Assembly: GCA_002749535.1 (NCBI GenBank)
Contig: MZZL01000065.1
Location: 186,001-250,000, forward strand
From: Apophysomyces variabilis
Lineage: Eukaryota; Mucoromycota; Mucoromycetes; Mucorales; Mucoraceae
DNA: 64,000 bases
Reading direction: 5' to 3'
Both the position numbers and the translations under genes were made by a program. How positions within the stretch are numbered: the stretch's first letter is position 1; each line of letters starts with the position of its first letter. Under the pieces are notes generated by a model. It was not told where the DNA came from. It ran no database searches and saw only the letters and a list, made by a program, of their open reading frames with translations. Below are positions 1 through 11,527 of this stretch, piece after piece.

Positions 1-2339
1 ACAAGGGAGCGTCATAGCAGAAGGATTAAAATAGCAACTATGGTGTCAGAAGTACCGCCAGCATAGAATTGACTTTGGGGCGACAGTTATAAACATTGTT
101 TCAAGTACTCAGGCTTTAGCACGACCAAGCAGACAAGAATATATCTTGACACTATCAGCTTGGACCGTTGACAATGCTTACTAAATCATACGCTGTATTC
201 TCAGTTAAGCTTTTTTGATGTACTTGTGCAGTTGAAGCGAGTCCAATCAAAATTTCACTCTATTTCAAACATTAACAATGTATCGTGCTTCTTCTTCTTT
301 CACCAAAAAAGTATCAATGCAGACCATAAACTATATGGACGCTCGCTGACTACTTCAGCTTACATGGCCATGAATCGCAAGCTAAGTTATCTATTGTCTT
401 TCATCATATCAGCCTTTCTGTTAGAGAATTGATTCGGGCAAAATCCCTCTTCAAGCAGAACGCATACTACGAAGCTTGATTGAATGAAAGATGCGTATTC
501 GGATAAATACCTAAAAAGACAAGGATTTTGCCCGAGCGAGCTACTCAACACAAAAGCTATTGTCTCCTTATCCAGCATTCGTTATTGTGTGTTACATTAA
601 ACAAATACCGGATAACGGGCATTACTACGTGGAATAATCCTAGTTGACAATTCTTTAAATGGAATATATGTTTGATCATTCTTGATCCCCCTTTGATAAC
701 AATTAGCAGTATGCGCTATCCGTGGGCAAAAGTCTATTATCTTCCGCTGCTGGCATCTTGGTGTGTCTAATGTGTTTCCAGTAATAACTAGTATGCATTA
801 CTTTGTTTTCCCCAAAAAACAATTTTAGGCAGTAAACTGTGAAACGTATCGGGGAATGTCTTGCCGAAATGCTTAACTTTATTTTCCCTATTGTCAGCAA
901 TGTACTTCGAAGTCAGCCTGCACTTCTGCTGCCAAGGAGTAGGTGACCAGATCATCCTGCAGCTTATATTTGGAGTTGCCATTATTTGACGTACTTAAGT
1001 CATTTCCTGGATTTGGTTGTCTGCGACTCCGTACTTCATGATTTCTATCCCAAAATTGGACTAGTACTATAGCTTGCATAAATAGACAGAGTCTATCTTA
1101 CTGCCACTTTGCATCCAGCTGCCAAGTTATGTCGCAAAGAACACAAAAGAACAAAAAAGAACAAATAAGTTGGCTATCCTAGGTGACACGTGAATAAGGG
1201 TCCTTACCGACCATCTGGATTGCTTCAGTTGGCCAACACAATGTGCTCCCACAAACACTTACTTTTTTACTGTTTGCTAAACATGCATCTGCTATATAGC
1301 ATTGTTAGGCAAGTCATCTGTAAAGCATGCAAAAGGTAGATGCGGTTTGGGAACGGATGAAAATGAAACCAAAAGCACTGTATCTCCTTAACCAGGTTTG
1401 TATGGAGCTGGGGTGACGAATAGCCATTCACTAATGCTTGCATGTGATTTTTCAATTTTTTAATACTTTTCATACAATAAGATGAGGACAGTGTCGACTA
1501 GAATTTTTGCGGCATTGCACAGATCATGGCGCTTGATGCATTCTCTATCTTGCTGACACTACGCATCACAATCAGAACGCCTTCTAACAAAACCAAAAAA
1601 AGAGAAAAAGTATTGAATTCATGCATATAGCCGTGTAACGGCGCAGTAATCGAACAGGAGCCGATGCGGATAGGATAGCACTCTACATCAAGCTGCTGTG
1701 ATGCATCCCGTCATGTGTTCAATCCCATCGTTCGATAAATGAAGCAGCGGCAAGGCCATCCGTACCTGTTCATTTCCTACTCTCGTGGAAGTGAGCAGAA
1801 AAACTTGATGCATTGGACACGAGCTATACAACATATTCTGCTTTCTAACACACAATATCAAAAGTTCTTGCTTTGCATCAACAGCGTTTAAACTTGGTTG
1901 TTCAAGTGGATGTGCTTTTTTGCTTGCAGATGACTATCTAAACAAAAATGGACTTTTTTTTTATCCTGATCTGTAAAAGTCCTGAAGCAATAAACCGTTT
2001 TCGGTTTACCAATGATAAGCCGCACAACAGTAATGAAGTAAATGAAAAGCGTGCTTTTAAATGACAGTGTAACCATCTCCTACACATGGATATGCATATT
2101 CATTTTACCTCGAACATGAAATGAGGATCACGGTCGAGCCACTCTACTGGTGCATGCATATGCAAGATGGTTCAGTTGGCCAACCTTTATTTATCATAAG
2201 ACCTATTGCTGACGCTTAACATCCGTTATTACCATTTTTTTTACTTCATCCCGCCGCTACTTTATATTGCGCTCACTGGATGCTCTACCGGATCCGTGTT
2301 CCTGGTTTGTTTATTGTTATTTAGATACTCAGCAGTATA
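1..2339. other. gene-free stretch
   Basis: I see no supportable gene. Open frames are short (under 70 codons), overlap on both strands and lack recognisable domains. A 14-nt direct repeat (ttcagttggccaac) occurs near 1227 and near 2170. An imperfect inverted repeat at 435-536 is listed separately. Confidence 0.6.
435..536. repeat. short inverted repeat (possible hairpin/MITE remnant)
   Basis: The 13-nt arm tcgggcaaaatcc near 435 is repeated as its reverse complement ggattttgcccga near 524. About 76 nt lie between the arms, and this spacer has weaker internal complementarity (acgcatac with atgcgtat). It could be the remnant of a miniature inverted-repeat element or simply a hairpin. No target-site duplication was confirmed. 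Confidence 0.35.
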
Positions 2340-3785
2340 ATGAAAGGGGCACAAAATTGGCTATGCTTATTGCTGGCACTGTTACAAGCTCGTCTTGCCG
2401 TCGCATTCTCTTTAGGAGACAACTTATCAGGATCAGAGATCAAGATGGATATGACCATGGCGTTCAATGTCATGAAGACGGTACTGCTGGCATATGTAGC
2501 CCATGTAGCCACTGTCCGTCGAGAACAAAGCACTTTACTGCTGCCTATGCTCTACAAGCGACTGTCATCTCTTGCATGGCCGCTATGCGGCGTTCAGGAA
2601 GCATGCGGCTCCATCTACAAAGTTTGGTATGGAAACCGGATCCTTGGTCTCCATGACCCTAAAAGAGACGCAACCCATCAAGCCGAGGAAGGAGAGAGCG
2701 AAAGTGAACGAGCAAAGGAAAAAGAACATCCTGTCGCGACAAGACATACATCGTCTTCGTCTTCGGCATCCAATGCCAATGTATTACAAGACTTACTAGC
2801 GAATGTGGGTCCTGAGAAAGCAAAGAAAATCCGAAGTTGTATCCTGAACCATAATGTCTTTCTGGGAACGGACACGCCGCTGGAACATGAGCACTGGACA
2901 GATGTCCGGTTCTGCAGCAAAGACATGGCTGTGTGTGGTCCAGGCTCTCGCCGAGAATTTCAAATCCCTATTAGCCCAAGTATGATCGAATATCTGCCAA
3001 AGCATTTGCTCCGTCAACTAGAGGAAGCCTATGGAATAGAAGACCGAAGTTATATTGCGAAAATTGTCACTCTTGTCCAAGCAGGGTATTCCACCTATGA
3101 AATCATGAGTGGCAAGGGAGACCGGTGGTCAAAAATCATCCTCAGTGTCTTCATGTCCATGTCAATCCTTCAAGTCATCTCTCTCTTTGTGTTGCCATCT
3201 CAGTTCGTGGCCTTTAGCATTGGCGATCCATCCCATACGGAAGGATCGAATAGTGAGACTTCAAGTGAGAAACCCGGAGGCACCTCGAGTGGAAAGGGCA
3301 CAGATCCATCAGTAATACCGGCAGACATCTGCATGGCTTGCGAGAAGCCGCATTCTTTGGTGGAATCGCAGCAAAGCAATGCAGACTGTTTGCAAAAGAT
3401 GTGGTCTATCTTGGTCCTACGCAAGGCAGGCGTCGACGTCAGTCTGGCACGTATGGCATTAGATCATAGCATCATGAAGAAATGGAGCACAAGTCTCGGT
3501 TTCCGAGATCAACCTAAAGGATGGTGGAAACGCGGTGTCTATGCAGGCAACATTGCCATGCCATTGCTGTTCGGGATCCTGGCCGGATATCACGACCCCT
3601 CCCCTGCGAAATGGATTGTGCTGGCCTGGATCACAGCAAACTATCCATTCAGTCTCATATTGCTATATCTTGATTATTCTCGGGACGACCGGTGGTGCTG
3701 CTGTCTTCTAACCATCGTAATACTAATTCTTCCCGGTATAGCTCTAATTGTTGCAGCCACAGTTCTTGGATACATATATGGTTGA
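2340..3785 (+). CDS. multi-pass membrane protein of unknown function, 481 aa
   Basis: This is a single long intronless frame starting at the first ATG. The N-terminus has a hydrophobic stretch (residues about 5-23) that looks like a signal peptide or first membrane anchor. A soluble region follows, with a charged Glu/Lys/Ser-rich linker (about 110-145). Further hydrophobic segments lie near 265-290, 395-415, 425-445 and 452-480, so it is probably an endomembrane or plasma-membrane protein. A Cys pair in the lumenal or cytosolic loop (DICMACEKPH) and a CCC triplet before the last helix are visible. I do not recognise the family and assign no function. Codon usage and frame length make it a confident gene. 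The next gene, SYS1, converges on it from the opposite strand. Confidence 0.8.
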   Translation: MKGAQNWLCLLLALLQARLAVAFSLGDNLSGSEIKMDMTMAFNVMKTVLLAYVAHVATVRREQSTLLLPMLYKRLSSLAWPLCGVQEACGSIYKVWYGNRILGLHDPKRDATHQAEEGESESERAKEKEHPVATRHTSSSSSASNANVLQDLLANVGPEKAKKIRSCILNHNVFLGTDTPLEHEHWTDVRFCSKDMAVCGPGSRREFQIPISPSMIEYLPKHLLRQLEEAYGIEDRSYIAKIVTLVQAGYSTYEIMSGKGDRWSKIILSVFMSMSILQVISLFVLPSQFVAFSIGDPSHTEGSNSETSSEKPGGTSSGKGTDPSVIPADICMACEKPHSLVESQQSNADCLQKMWSILVLRKAGVDVSLARMALDHSIMKKWSTSLGFRDQPKGWWKRGVYAGNIAMPLLFGILAGYHDPSPAKWIVLAWITANYPFSLILLYLDYSRDDRWCCCLLTIVILILPGIALIVAATVLGYIYG

Positions 3786-4462
3786 TCACCGTTGTTGATT
3801 ATATGTAATTACTTTGTTCGTGTATCCAATTGCATAGAAAACCAAAGGAAGTTCAGACATTGATTAAACCAATCCAGCCTTCGTGGCAACTTGCAAGTTT
3901 GGTACTGAAGGCTTTACCAAAAGACTGCAGGTTTTGGCAGCATAGATAAGTTGCGTATCTGTGACATTTGTAAAGAGCTCAGAACAAAACGATAATAATG
4001 GGGCATGTCGATTGTGTGGCAGGATGTCAAATAGAGTCAACACAAATAAGGATTATAGTTGAACGCCATGAGTTAATTTGCTCACGGAAAGAATATATTT
4101 TTATATTATTCCTAAATCAAATTAACATTTGCTACGGTGGATAGAACAAGAACAAACATGACCACGAATAAATCGCAAGAAGAACATAGTGCGATTGAAA
4201 AAAAAAAATTAAAGGGAGAAGATCACGGTATCTCTGCCCACGGAATATACAAAAGAAAAGAACAATACGCTCCTGAGTTAAAACGACTGAGAGACACATT
4301 GCAAGTAGGGTTGAGGTGACATATTATTGAATACCCGTAGCCTAAGTGGGAACTGAATCATTTTCTTGCAGCTGCCCATGCGCAGCCAAGCCCAATTACA
4401 CATTACATATAATATGTACACATGATAGATATATATTTGTTAAGTGATGTATATGTGTTATT
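3786..4462. other. intergenic region between convergent genes
   Basis: Nothing supportable is seen in this roughly 680-bp AT-rich stretch between the 3' ends of the membrane-protein gene and SYS1. A 60-codon lysine-rich frame at 4137-4319 lacks an ATG at its beginning and has no recognisable domain. Confidence 0.6.
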
Positions 4463-5312
4463 TCAGGATGCCCGTCCTTCTTCCATCTCGTTCATCGGGA
4501 TGACTTCGTACTTCTTCCCTCTCCGCTGTGATGCTCGTTGAGCACTCTGGATTAATACCATCTTGGCCTTTCCCACCGCTGTTGTTAATGGACCCTCTTC
4601 CTCCGTTCCTTGATCTTCGTCGTTGCCACGATTCGCTGCATCTGACTGTTTCCGTTTGTTCTGGTTCACATGCACCCACTCCTGTTCTTCCTCAGCTGCG
4701 TTGGTTGATGATGATGATGGTTGCTGTTGTGAGGAAGAAGAGGACTGCCCAGACTGCTGTGTTTGTTTCTTCTTGATACTGGTCAAAATAGGTTTCATCT
4801 CTAGCCGCATGGATGCCCATTCTCCGCCAAGAGTCATAACGATCACATTGACGATCTGCACTATCCACCAAGCTCCTGATGTAGGGCATTGCTTGTTGTG
4901 CATCCATACCAATAAGAAATGAAAGGCATGAAGTGTTAGGACAAAATCTAGCACCAGTTTTGCTCGTTGCACGATGAAGACGATCAAAGGGATGCTCAGG
5001 ATACCATTCAACAACCAGATGAAACCCAACGCCCAGCCTGATACAGTGTCCGTTCGTATTCCTTCATCACCCAGAATCGAATCAAGTGTAAATTCCGTGC
5101 CACCCAAAGCGAATGCGATCAGTAAGAGAAGACTTAGCACAATGTAAAAAAGCGATTGAAACGAAACGATCTGGTAGAGTAGAAAAAAGGAAAGAAAAAC
5201 AAAAGGGTTGGTCGATTAAACTTCATTTTCTCGGCAAAGAAGAGGAGTTCATCGGTACCTGTGCTATAATGAGTATGGGATCCCATACTGAAGTCCTGAA
5301 GGACGATGCCAT
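4463..5312 (-). CDS. SYS1: Sys1 Golgi membrane protein
   Basis: Two exons, 5312-5259 and 5170-4463, with an 88-bp GT-AG intron in phase 0, give 253 aa. The first exon supplies the family's N-terminal WDPILIIAQ block, and exon 2 continues with IVSFQSLFYIVL, as in other Sys1 proteins (established knowledge: WDPLLILSQIV in human SYS1). Four membrane helices follow, including the conserved LDFVLTLHAFHFLLVW and WWIVQIVNVIVMTLGGEW regions. The C-terminal tail is Gln/Ser-rich and acidic and longer than in animals. Sys1 is a Golgi integral membrane protein that recruits the Arl3/ARFRP1 GTPase and so supports endosome-to-Golgi transport. The start is set by homology: the frame has no upstream ATG in exon 2. 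Confidence 0.93.
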
Positions 5313-7402
5313 ATGGGAAAAGAGAGCTGCATTTTCTAAATTTCCCGCTGACCGTTTGGCGTCGCATCCAGCACATGGGAAATCACAGGGTGACTGCATT
5401 CATACTTTAACGCAGAGGGTGGAAACCTATGATGCGAACCAGTTCGCAAGATAGACCGCCAAACCTCGATAAGATATGCTATATCTTTGTTTTGCGCTGC
5501 AAGAATAACAGAGAATGATTGTAGACGAACGTTATGATATCCAGCAAGCGTATCACGCGTACCAAATATACTAAAAATGGCGTGCGGAACGTTAGCCGAT
5601 GCATAGAATGGATGCCTGGTTTAGCAGTTGTGGCCTTCGCGCTTCTGCTATGCGCAACTGAAGCTCTCATTGGTTGTCATGGACTCAACCTCCTGGCAAC
5701 GGTAGGTTGCTTAGCATATAAGCTTAGTGGAGTTTTACCGCTTTGAGAGTCAAGTTAGTCAAATACTTTTGCAGCGACCTTAAGCTTTTCGAAAATACTC
5801 AGAGAATCTAAAAGGCTTATACATGTTTCTTTAAGAAAAGAGTTAGCGTGCCAAAGTTAACCAGGAATCAATAGATAGCGTTTAAAGTCGTTCATGTTCA
5901 GGTATGCTTCATTGACATTGCTGAGATATTCCCTCTGTATGGCTTGCTCCAACTACAAGAGATTCTAGATACTGGCTTTGGTATGCATCGAGTATCATGT
6001 CCTGTGACTTAGCAAGCTTTGTGTTCCAAGGACGGGAAGATTGGGGATCAACTTAAACCTCCCTTTTGCATAAGTTCCGCCTTAGCTAACGATAGGAAGA
6101 GTGTTTACTAGGTCTAAAACGACCCTGTTTCAAGCTCTGTATGAGCTGGTAAAGGCAAAAACCAGAGAAAATCTTTCGGCTTTCCCACCCTTTCTGTCCG
6201 CATGGTCACGCAATGACTAAAAACAACTGAACATATCAGGTACTTATTCTGCTTTCTTCCTTTGACTGCATCTAACCTTTCTTTCTTTTTTCTTCATTGA
6301 TGTACAGGAAGTGATGCTAATCGTACTACATTCCTGCATAACCTTTTTTTTCTTTATGGTTTAGGTTTTTAAGAGGCTCTTGCGCGATTAGACTTTATGC
6401 ATGGCCCAAGGCCCATTTACCGCAAGTTTTTTTTGTTTGTGCTAAAACCTTGTCTTTTGTTGTAAGGTCCCATAACATCTCTTTTCACCTGACTCGCAAA
6501 ATCACCCATCCAAGACTTGTTTGTTTTTTTCCAACTGAATTCCTCTCTGTGATAAACCAGGCCTGAATAATTTTTAACTTAGTGATACTTGACTTGCTTC
6601 ACCCTTAGTTTCACTTAACTTGTCCAAGATAAGTACACCTATTCATGTATTATCTTGCTGTTTGCATCGAAGCAAGGAAAGAGACCCGCAACCGAGTTGC
6701 ATGACACCCGAACGGGAAAACGGGAACACCAGGGAGATTCCAGATCTTGTGTGGAAAATAAGAGAAGCAAGTCATCTACATCTGTGTGTGAGAATATACT
6801 TGCAAAGTAAGAAACCAAAATTGCCGAACCATTTGCATACTGCACTGAGTCTTGGTGTTATGCCATCTTCATTTATGTTTGTTTATCACTTCCAAAAACA
6901 TAGAACAGTAGGATCATTTATTCTACCTTGGTGCTTGTAGAAGGGTGATCGTCCGGAGACCATGAATGAACATTCTTGTGTTGCACAGTAGCAACACAGA
7001 AGCTTAATGCTTCAATGACACAGTATTCTGCGTTAAAGGCATTCAAGACCAATGCTTGTGGAACCAAGGTACCTGAACCAATCTAATTTGCATAATTGCC
7101 ATGACATGCATTTATTGTTATTATCGTTGCAGTTAATTGGGCTCTTTTTCGCTTCGTCACTGTCGCCTTGTGCATATTGGGTTATGGCTGCAGCTTTGAA
7201 GCTCATTTGCATAGGCTTCTTTATGTACAAGTTTGTTTTGTGAACATGGGTATGTTTTCTGTCCAAGAGAAAGGAGAGGATAAGGAGTGACTATAATGGT
7301 GTTCATCATTCACAAAGAGTTTGGTCCAGTCAGTTTTTGTAGGGAGCGAAATGGGGAAAAGAACGGGCGGGTGATGACAAAACAGTAAACGGTCTTTCCC
7401 AA
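5313..7402. other. gene-free stretch
   Basis: About 2 kb without a supportable gene. The frames present are short and overlap on both strands. Pyrimidine-rich runs occur around 6240-6360. The start-proximal part probably holds the SYS1 promoter. Confidence 0.55.
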
Positions 7403-7908
7403 CTATAAAAAGGAGATATGTATACTATCGGAATCGGTTTCTGAACGAGTGGAGAAGGACGAGAAAGTCGATAAGGATGACGATGATAATGACGACGATG
7501 AGGACGACGTAGAGGTAGATGACGAAGGGCAACATAATACACAACCCATTTTGTTTTTACAGGCATAGTTGGATGGCGGTGTCAAAGAGAAAGGTAGGGT
7601 TCGGGTTCTGTCCGATTCAAGCCGAGAAGAACTCATTTGCTTTGAAATATAAGAGAAACATCGACATCGATAGTAAGATAATTCGTACAAAGCTATAGTG
7701 TCTTGAGATGATGAAGAACAAGACGATGATTTAGGTAACTCTGAAGTACCATAGCGTATCGACTTGGCTGCTTCATTTGCATGACAGGCCATAGAACAAA
7801 AGCTTGTGTTCTAATCAGATCGATCAGGATAAATCCAGTCAGAGCAATAGATATACGTACGTCATCCAAAAGCTGCTTTTCGCAATACAGACAGGTATTA
7901 GGTTCCAT
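7403..7908 (-). CDS. Ecl1-like small zinc-binding (lifespan regulator) protein
   Basis: Two exons, 7908-7861 and 7810-7403, separated by a 50-bp GT-AG intron in phase 0, encode about 151 aa. The N-terminus contains C6-x2-C9 (NTCLYCEKQL). The second exon opens with C21-x3-C25 (FCSMACHANEAAKS), giving a CxxC...CxxxC zinc knuckle split by the intron. This arrangement is typical of fungal Ecl1/2/3-type proteins, known in fission yeast to extend chronological lifespan and respond to nutrient stress. The rest is Ser-rich and low complexity, ending in poly-Ser. An in-frame ATG at 7962 could add 18 residues; I prefer 7908 because it places the Cys motif near the N-terminus as is usual. A (CT)25 tract lies about 140 bp upstream. 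The family call is by motif only. Confidence 0.72.
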
Positions 7909-8045
7909 TGCCAGCTCGTAACAAAGAGAAACAGGAAGAAAAGAGAGGAGAGGCGAAACCATAACGAGTTGGTTTTGTAAGTGTCACGCAACTATTTCTA
8001 TTATAGAAGGTTTCACCATGGATGATCCGGGACAGGTGCATCCTC

Positions 8046-8050
<5 letters not shown>

Positions 8051-8100
<50 letters not shown>
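8051..8100. repeat. (CT)25 microsatellite
   Basis: An uninterrupted run of 25 CT units. On the minus strand it reads (GA)25 and lies about 140 bp upstream of the start of the Ecl1-like gene, where it could affect promoter structure. It is likely to vary in length between strains. Confidence 0.95.
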
Positions 8101-8108
<8 letters not shown>

Positions 8109-8274
8109 ACTCGGTCGTTAAAAAGGTGACGTGGGAAGAATCCGCTTAACTCTCTTTTTCTTTTTTCCATCAGTTATAATCCGAAATTATCCAACATTGC
8201 ATGCTGTTCTTCGTACCAATGTACACACGTGCTTATGTTAATTATACTCAACAGACATAGATTCCATCATCTCT

Positions 8275-8504
8275 CTATGTCTCTGTTTTGTTACTGCCCA
8301 CTAGGAGAGCTCTCAAGCAAACATCGTTGATGACCCATAGACGGGCGCAAGGTGCCAACAGTCTAGTATTCTGACCCTCTCTAAGAAAAAGATCCTCCAT
8401 GCCATAGAGTTTAGCAAGTTGAACTTGCGCACAAGGTGGTTCATCCGCCGAAGGAAAGCCAAAAAGAACCAATGCCGAATATGTTGCTTCCTTAGAACTT
8501 TTCT
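8275..8504 (-). CDS. possible terminal exon of an unidentified gene
   Basis: An open frame on the minus strand, about 75 codons when extended back to a possible acceptor (caaatag) near 8505, ends in a stop at 8275. It contains a non-repetitive, coding-looking stretch (FGFPSADEPPCAQVQLAK). No convincing upstream exon or start was found. ATG-initiated pieces upstream stop quickly, for example one starting near 8600. I do not recognise the family. It could be a fragment of a decayed gene or chance. Confidence 0.25.
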
Positions 8505-8785
8505 ATTTGATATGGAAACCTGTGATTGTCCCGAAGATCAGCAAATCACCAGGCACCATCATCCTTGTCCTTGTGATATAGTCGGTCGACTGCACAATCC
8601 ATGGTCGAAGAAAAAAAAGATATACCACGAAAAGTGCGCCTATGAGGTTTTTTATACAGAGAGCTTTTCCTTTTTTTTTCCAAGGACATCATAGACTAGA
8701 GCCCATCTTTTAAAATTTTATACAAATGTTCCTGTTATCTTCCTTTTATACATGTTATATTCTTCTATCTATTTCTTAGATGTAA

Positions 8786-9871
8786 TCATGAAAGCAAACC
8801 ACGGATAAACAGCAACGAGGTAATACATGCCACACCAAACGCCAACCCTAACGATCGGAAAGTTTCACTAAACAGCGAATCAGCACCGTTCAGACATAGC
8901 GCGCAATAAGGAGCTGTTAATCCATGAAAGATAGATCAGTCAAAGATAAAGTTCAACGAAGAAAAAATAGAAGGGGTTAGGCAATCTTACATGCTGTCAG
9001 TGGTGTGTAGCTTTCAGTATTATACAAAGCAACGGTTAACATCGTGACTGGACTTAACCAGCCTGGTTGGATGGTTGCGCTGATGCCTCGTTGATCATAC
9101 AGCTGGATTTGATAATAGCCTTCCATCAAGGGTGCATCGGATGGGACGTTGGACAAATGCCAAACGGCACTCGTGGCGTCGCCTTGTAGTGCAGCAATAG
9201 GATAACTTACAGAATTAGGGCCTTTGGCGGCCAAGGTCAAGTTGATCGGTCGTACAGAGAGAGACTCAAACTTCCAAACAAAGGTCACGTTCGCGAAAGA
9301 TGCAATTGGATAAAGAGGGGACACGGATCCGCTCGGTGTTGGTGTTAAGAACGTAGCAGTGCCCGGATAAACAGAGATATTGAAACTGCCGGAAGTAGGT
9401 AAACCCGCGAGTGGATTTGTGCCATTCTGTGGCTGCCCAGTGACCGTCACTGTGCTGTTACTATTCTGACTAGAAGGATTCTGTGCTGTTGCGTTCCCGG
9501 AAGGGCTGACGGCATTAGAACCCGATATCAATGTTGATGTGGGTTGTGGCGCCTGTGATGATGCCTGTAAAGTAGTGGATGCAGCGCCGGAGAAACTAGA
9601 CGATGATTGTTGTTGTTGACCGCCTATCACTAAATTTCGGTGTTCAGCAAATGAAGAGCAAAACGGTAATTTCGGGCCAGGTTTGTTCTATAGCATACCT
9701 TGAGGAGCTATGTTTCAGATCGTTAATTGTACGTATTTCAACCATGGGCAACCGATATGTACAGAGTTTTTACTTACCTCTTCGCACCGGACCTATTTGA
9801 CTGCAGTCAACAGAAGATAAGCAAAAGATTAAGAGTAGAAGAAAATAACTTGAGCGTGGAATCAGGACCAT
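8786..9871 (-). CDS. secreted/GPI-like protein with DUF7137-type domain
   Basis: Three exons, 9871-9778, 9629-8991 and 8913-8786, with GT-AG introns, encode 286 aa. Exon 1 is a clean signal peptide (FLLLLIFCLSSVDC) ending at a GTAAGT donor. Exon 2 begins with a Ser/Thr/Gln-rich, probably heavily O-glycosylated region (about 35-115). It continues into a beta-rich domain with FVWKFESL, YYQIQLYDQRG and the YTPLTA block near the end. Exon 3 carries a Cys pair (PYCALC) and a C-terminal hydrophobic helix (LAFGVACITSLLLFIRG) that could be a GPI signal or membrane anchor. The layout matches fungal DUF7137 proteins, which are cell-surface proteins of unknown function. The reading frame is continuous across all junctions. 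Confidence 0.82.
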
Positions 9872-10943
9872 GATGATTTAATGTATTGGTAAAATTGTGA
9901 AGGATCGAGATTAAGGAAGAAAAGGAGAAGACAAGGTACAAAATGCTTATCGAGAAGTTGGGCTTGGCATTTTCTAGACGACCTGATCAGTAGCCATTCC
10001 TCTTCGTTCAGTCTCTGTAACACAAACATTCATCTTATCTTCGCTTACTTCCTCTAATTTTAAACGTATTGATTCCCAAATTTGGACAATGATGACACTT
10101 CTTGGCATTCGTGCCCTCTAAAAATAACATCATAACCTTCTATTTTTCACTTTTTATGGAAAATAACGAAGTTTTCTCGTCTTCTCTAGTATCAATTGTT
10201 GAAAAAATCCTATGCGCAGAACCATTTGTCTTCAAACTAAAATACCTATGACTTTTTTTTTTGGTTATGTGATTCCTATTGTCATAGCTCAATGGCCCTC
10301 CATGACTGTAAATTCAATGATGCGCACGGTCCGATTTCTCGCTTCGGGATTGCAAACTTCAAAGTTCGACATCATACCGGAAGAAAAGATATCACCTCTC
10401 TGTCTCTCTGTCACTCTCTACTCACCCCAACTGGAAGACGAAACATCATCTCGTTTCATGCTATCAACCAATATAAACTGAGATGCAAACACAAATCTTC
10501 ATCTAAAGAATGCCTCACGTCTGCCAAGCAATATGAAATCATGAAGTTGCATAAACACCCCTCAAGTCGTTTGCCACTGTGGGCTGTTGTCATGGTATCG
10601 GGAATAGATAACCAATACCTGTGTCAAGAGAATATTTAAATGATACATAAACACCCATAGGTATTTCTCAGAGTAACAACGAGTCTATTTTGGCATTTGG
10701 CAGGCCAAAAATGAAACAGCAATCATCCATTGACAATGTGGATGCATCTTTAGTAAGCATCATCCCCGTTTTAATTCTTATTTGAGTATAACTATAACTT
10801 GTATTCTGCAAAACAACATTTGTTTTCTTATCTTGTCTTAGTATCTAATTACATTGTAGAAAACCAGTTAAGAACTGAAGCATTTTTTGAACCAAGTTCC
10901 CCTTTTTTTTTTTATAAATTGGCGTCTCGGTGTAACTTAAGTA
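9872..10943. other. gene-free stretch
   Basis: No supportable gene. Overlapping frames at 10212-10639 lack domains or a consistent coding pattern. This is probably upstream DNA of the DUF7137-type gene plus the downstream flank of the secreted-protein pseudogene. Confidence 0.5.
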
Positions 10944-11462
10944 TTAATACAAGTCATACTCATAGTAATCATTCAAGCGGTGTACATGCGATCGGTAATA
11001 TGAGAATCGGTCACTAGCCTTTGTTTGCACTCCGAACCGATAGTCATCGTCCGCTGATTGTACATCTGCTCGTGCCTTCAGGTCCTTCGCTGGCACCTCT
11101 GTCGCACTTTGACCAACAAACTTGAGTAGCTGGTCATCACCTTGGATTTGAATGTAGAGCGCCTCTGTATCGTCATTGATCAGACCTGCGTATGTTCCAT
11201 TCAAAGCAGAAAGATCGTCGACTTCAACATAACCTTGAAAGACACGCCCGGGATAAGCTTTGGTAAGGTTTTGAGGTCTTTCCACTTGCCAGAAACGAAC
11301 ACGGATAGTCTTTTGAATTGTAGGCAATTTGATGATGGTAAAATAAGGCGGGGGGTAGAAGCGAGAAGATAGCAGGAACTAAAGAGCGGCCTGGTACCTT
11401 GCGGCAGAGACAGCAGCAAATAGAAAAGCAAAGGCAGCAAGAAGAGCAAATTGCAACTTCAT
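10944..11462 (-). pseudogene. small secreted protein family, copy 1 (single nonsense codon)
   Basis: This copy is collinear with the intact gene at 62729-63250 and keeps one reading frame from ATG to the terminal Tyr-rich tail (NDYYEYDLY). The only visible lesion is a TAG at codon 28 (11381-11379), just after the signal peptide, where the intact copy has AAG. The promoter and 5' leader are also conserved, including TTATAAAAGAG about 55 bp before the ATG. A short leader peptide of 27 residues would be all that is made without readthrough. The same TAG is present in the copy at 19755. The family itself is unrecognised: a signal peptide followed by a domain of about 110 aa with FWQVERP and AYPGRV motifs. 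Confidence 0.8.
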
Positions 11463-11516
11463 GGTTCACAAGAAAAAAGAAGCTTTGGTTAGATAAAAGG
11501 GGCTCAAGCTTTTGAC

Positions 11517-11527
11517 CTCTTTTATAA
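11517..11527 (-). promoter_or_regulatory. TATA box of secreted-family copy 1
   Basis: TTATAAAAGAG on the minus strand, preceded by a conserved ACCGAAATGC block. It sits about 55 bp upstream of the ATG at the same spacing as in the other copies. Confidence 0.65.

Noticed and set aside
10212..10639. Overlapping 89- and 115-codon frames
   Set aside because: Both are in the same stretch in different frames, with no domain, no splice context and unremarkable composition.
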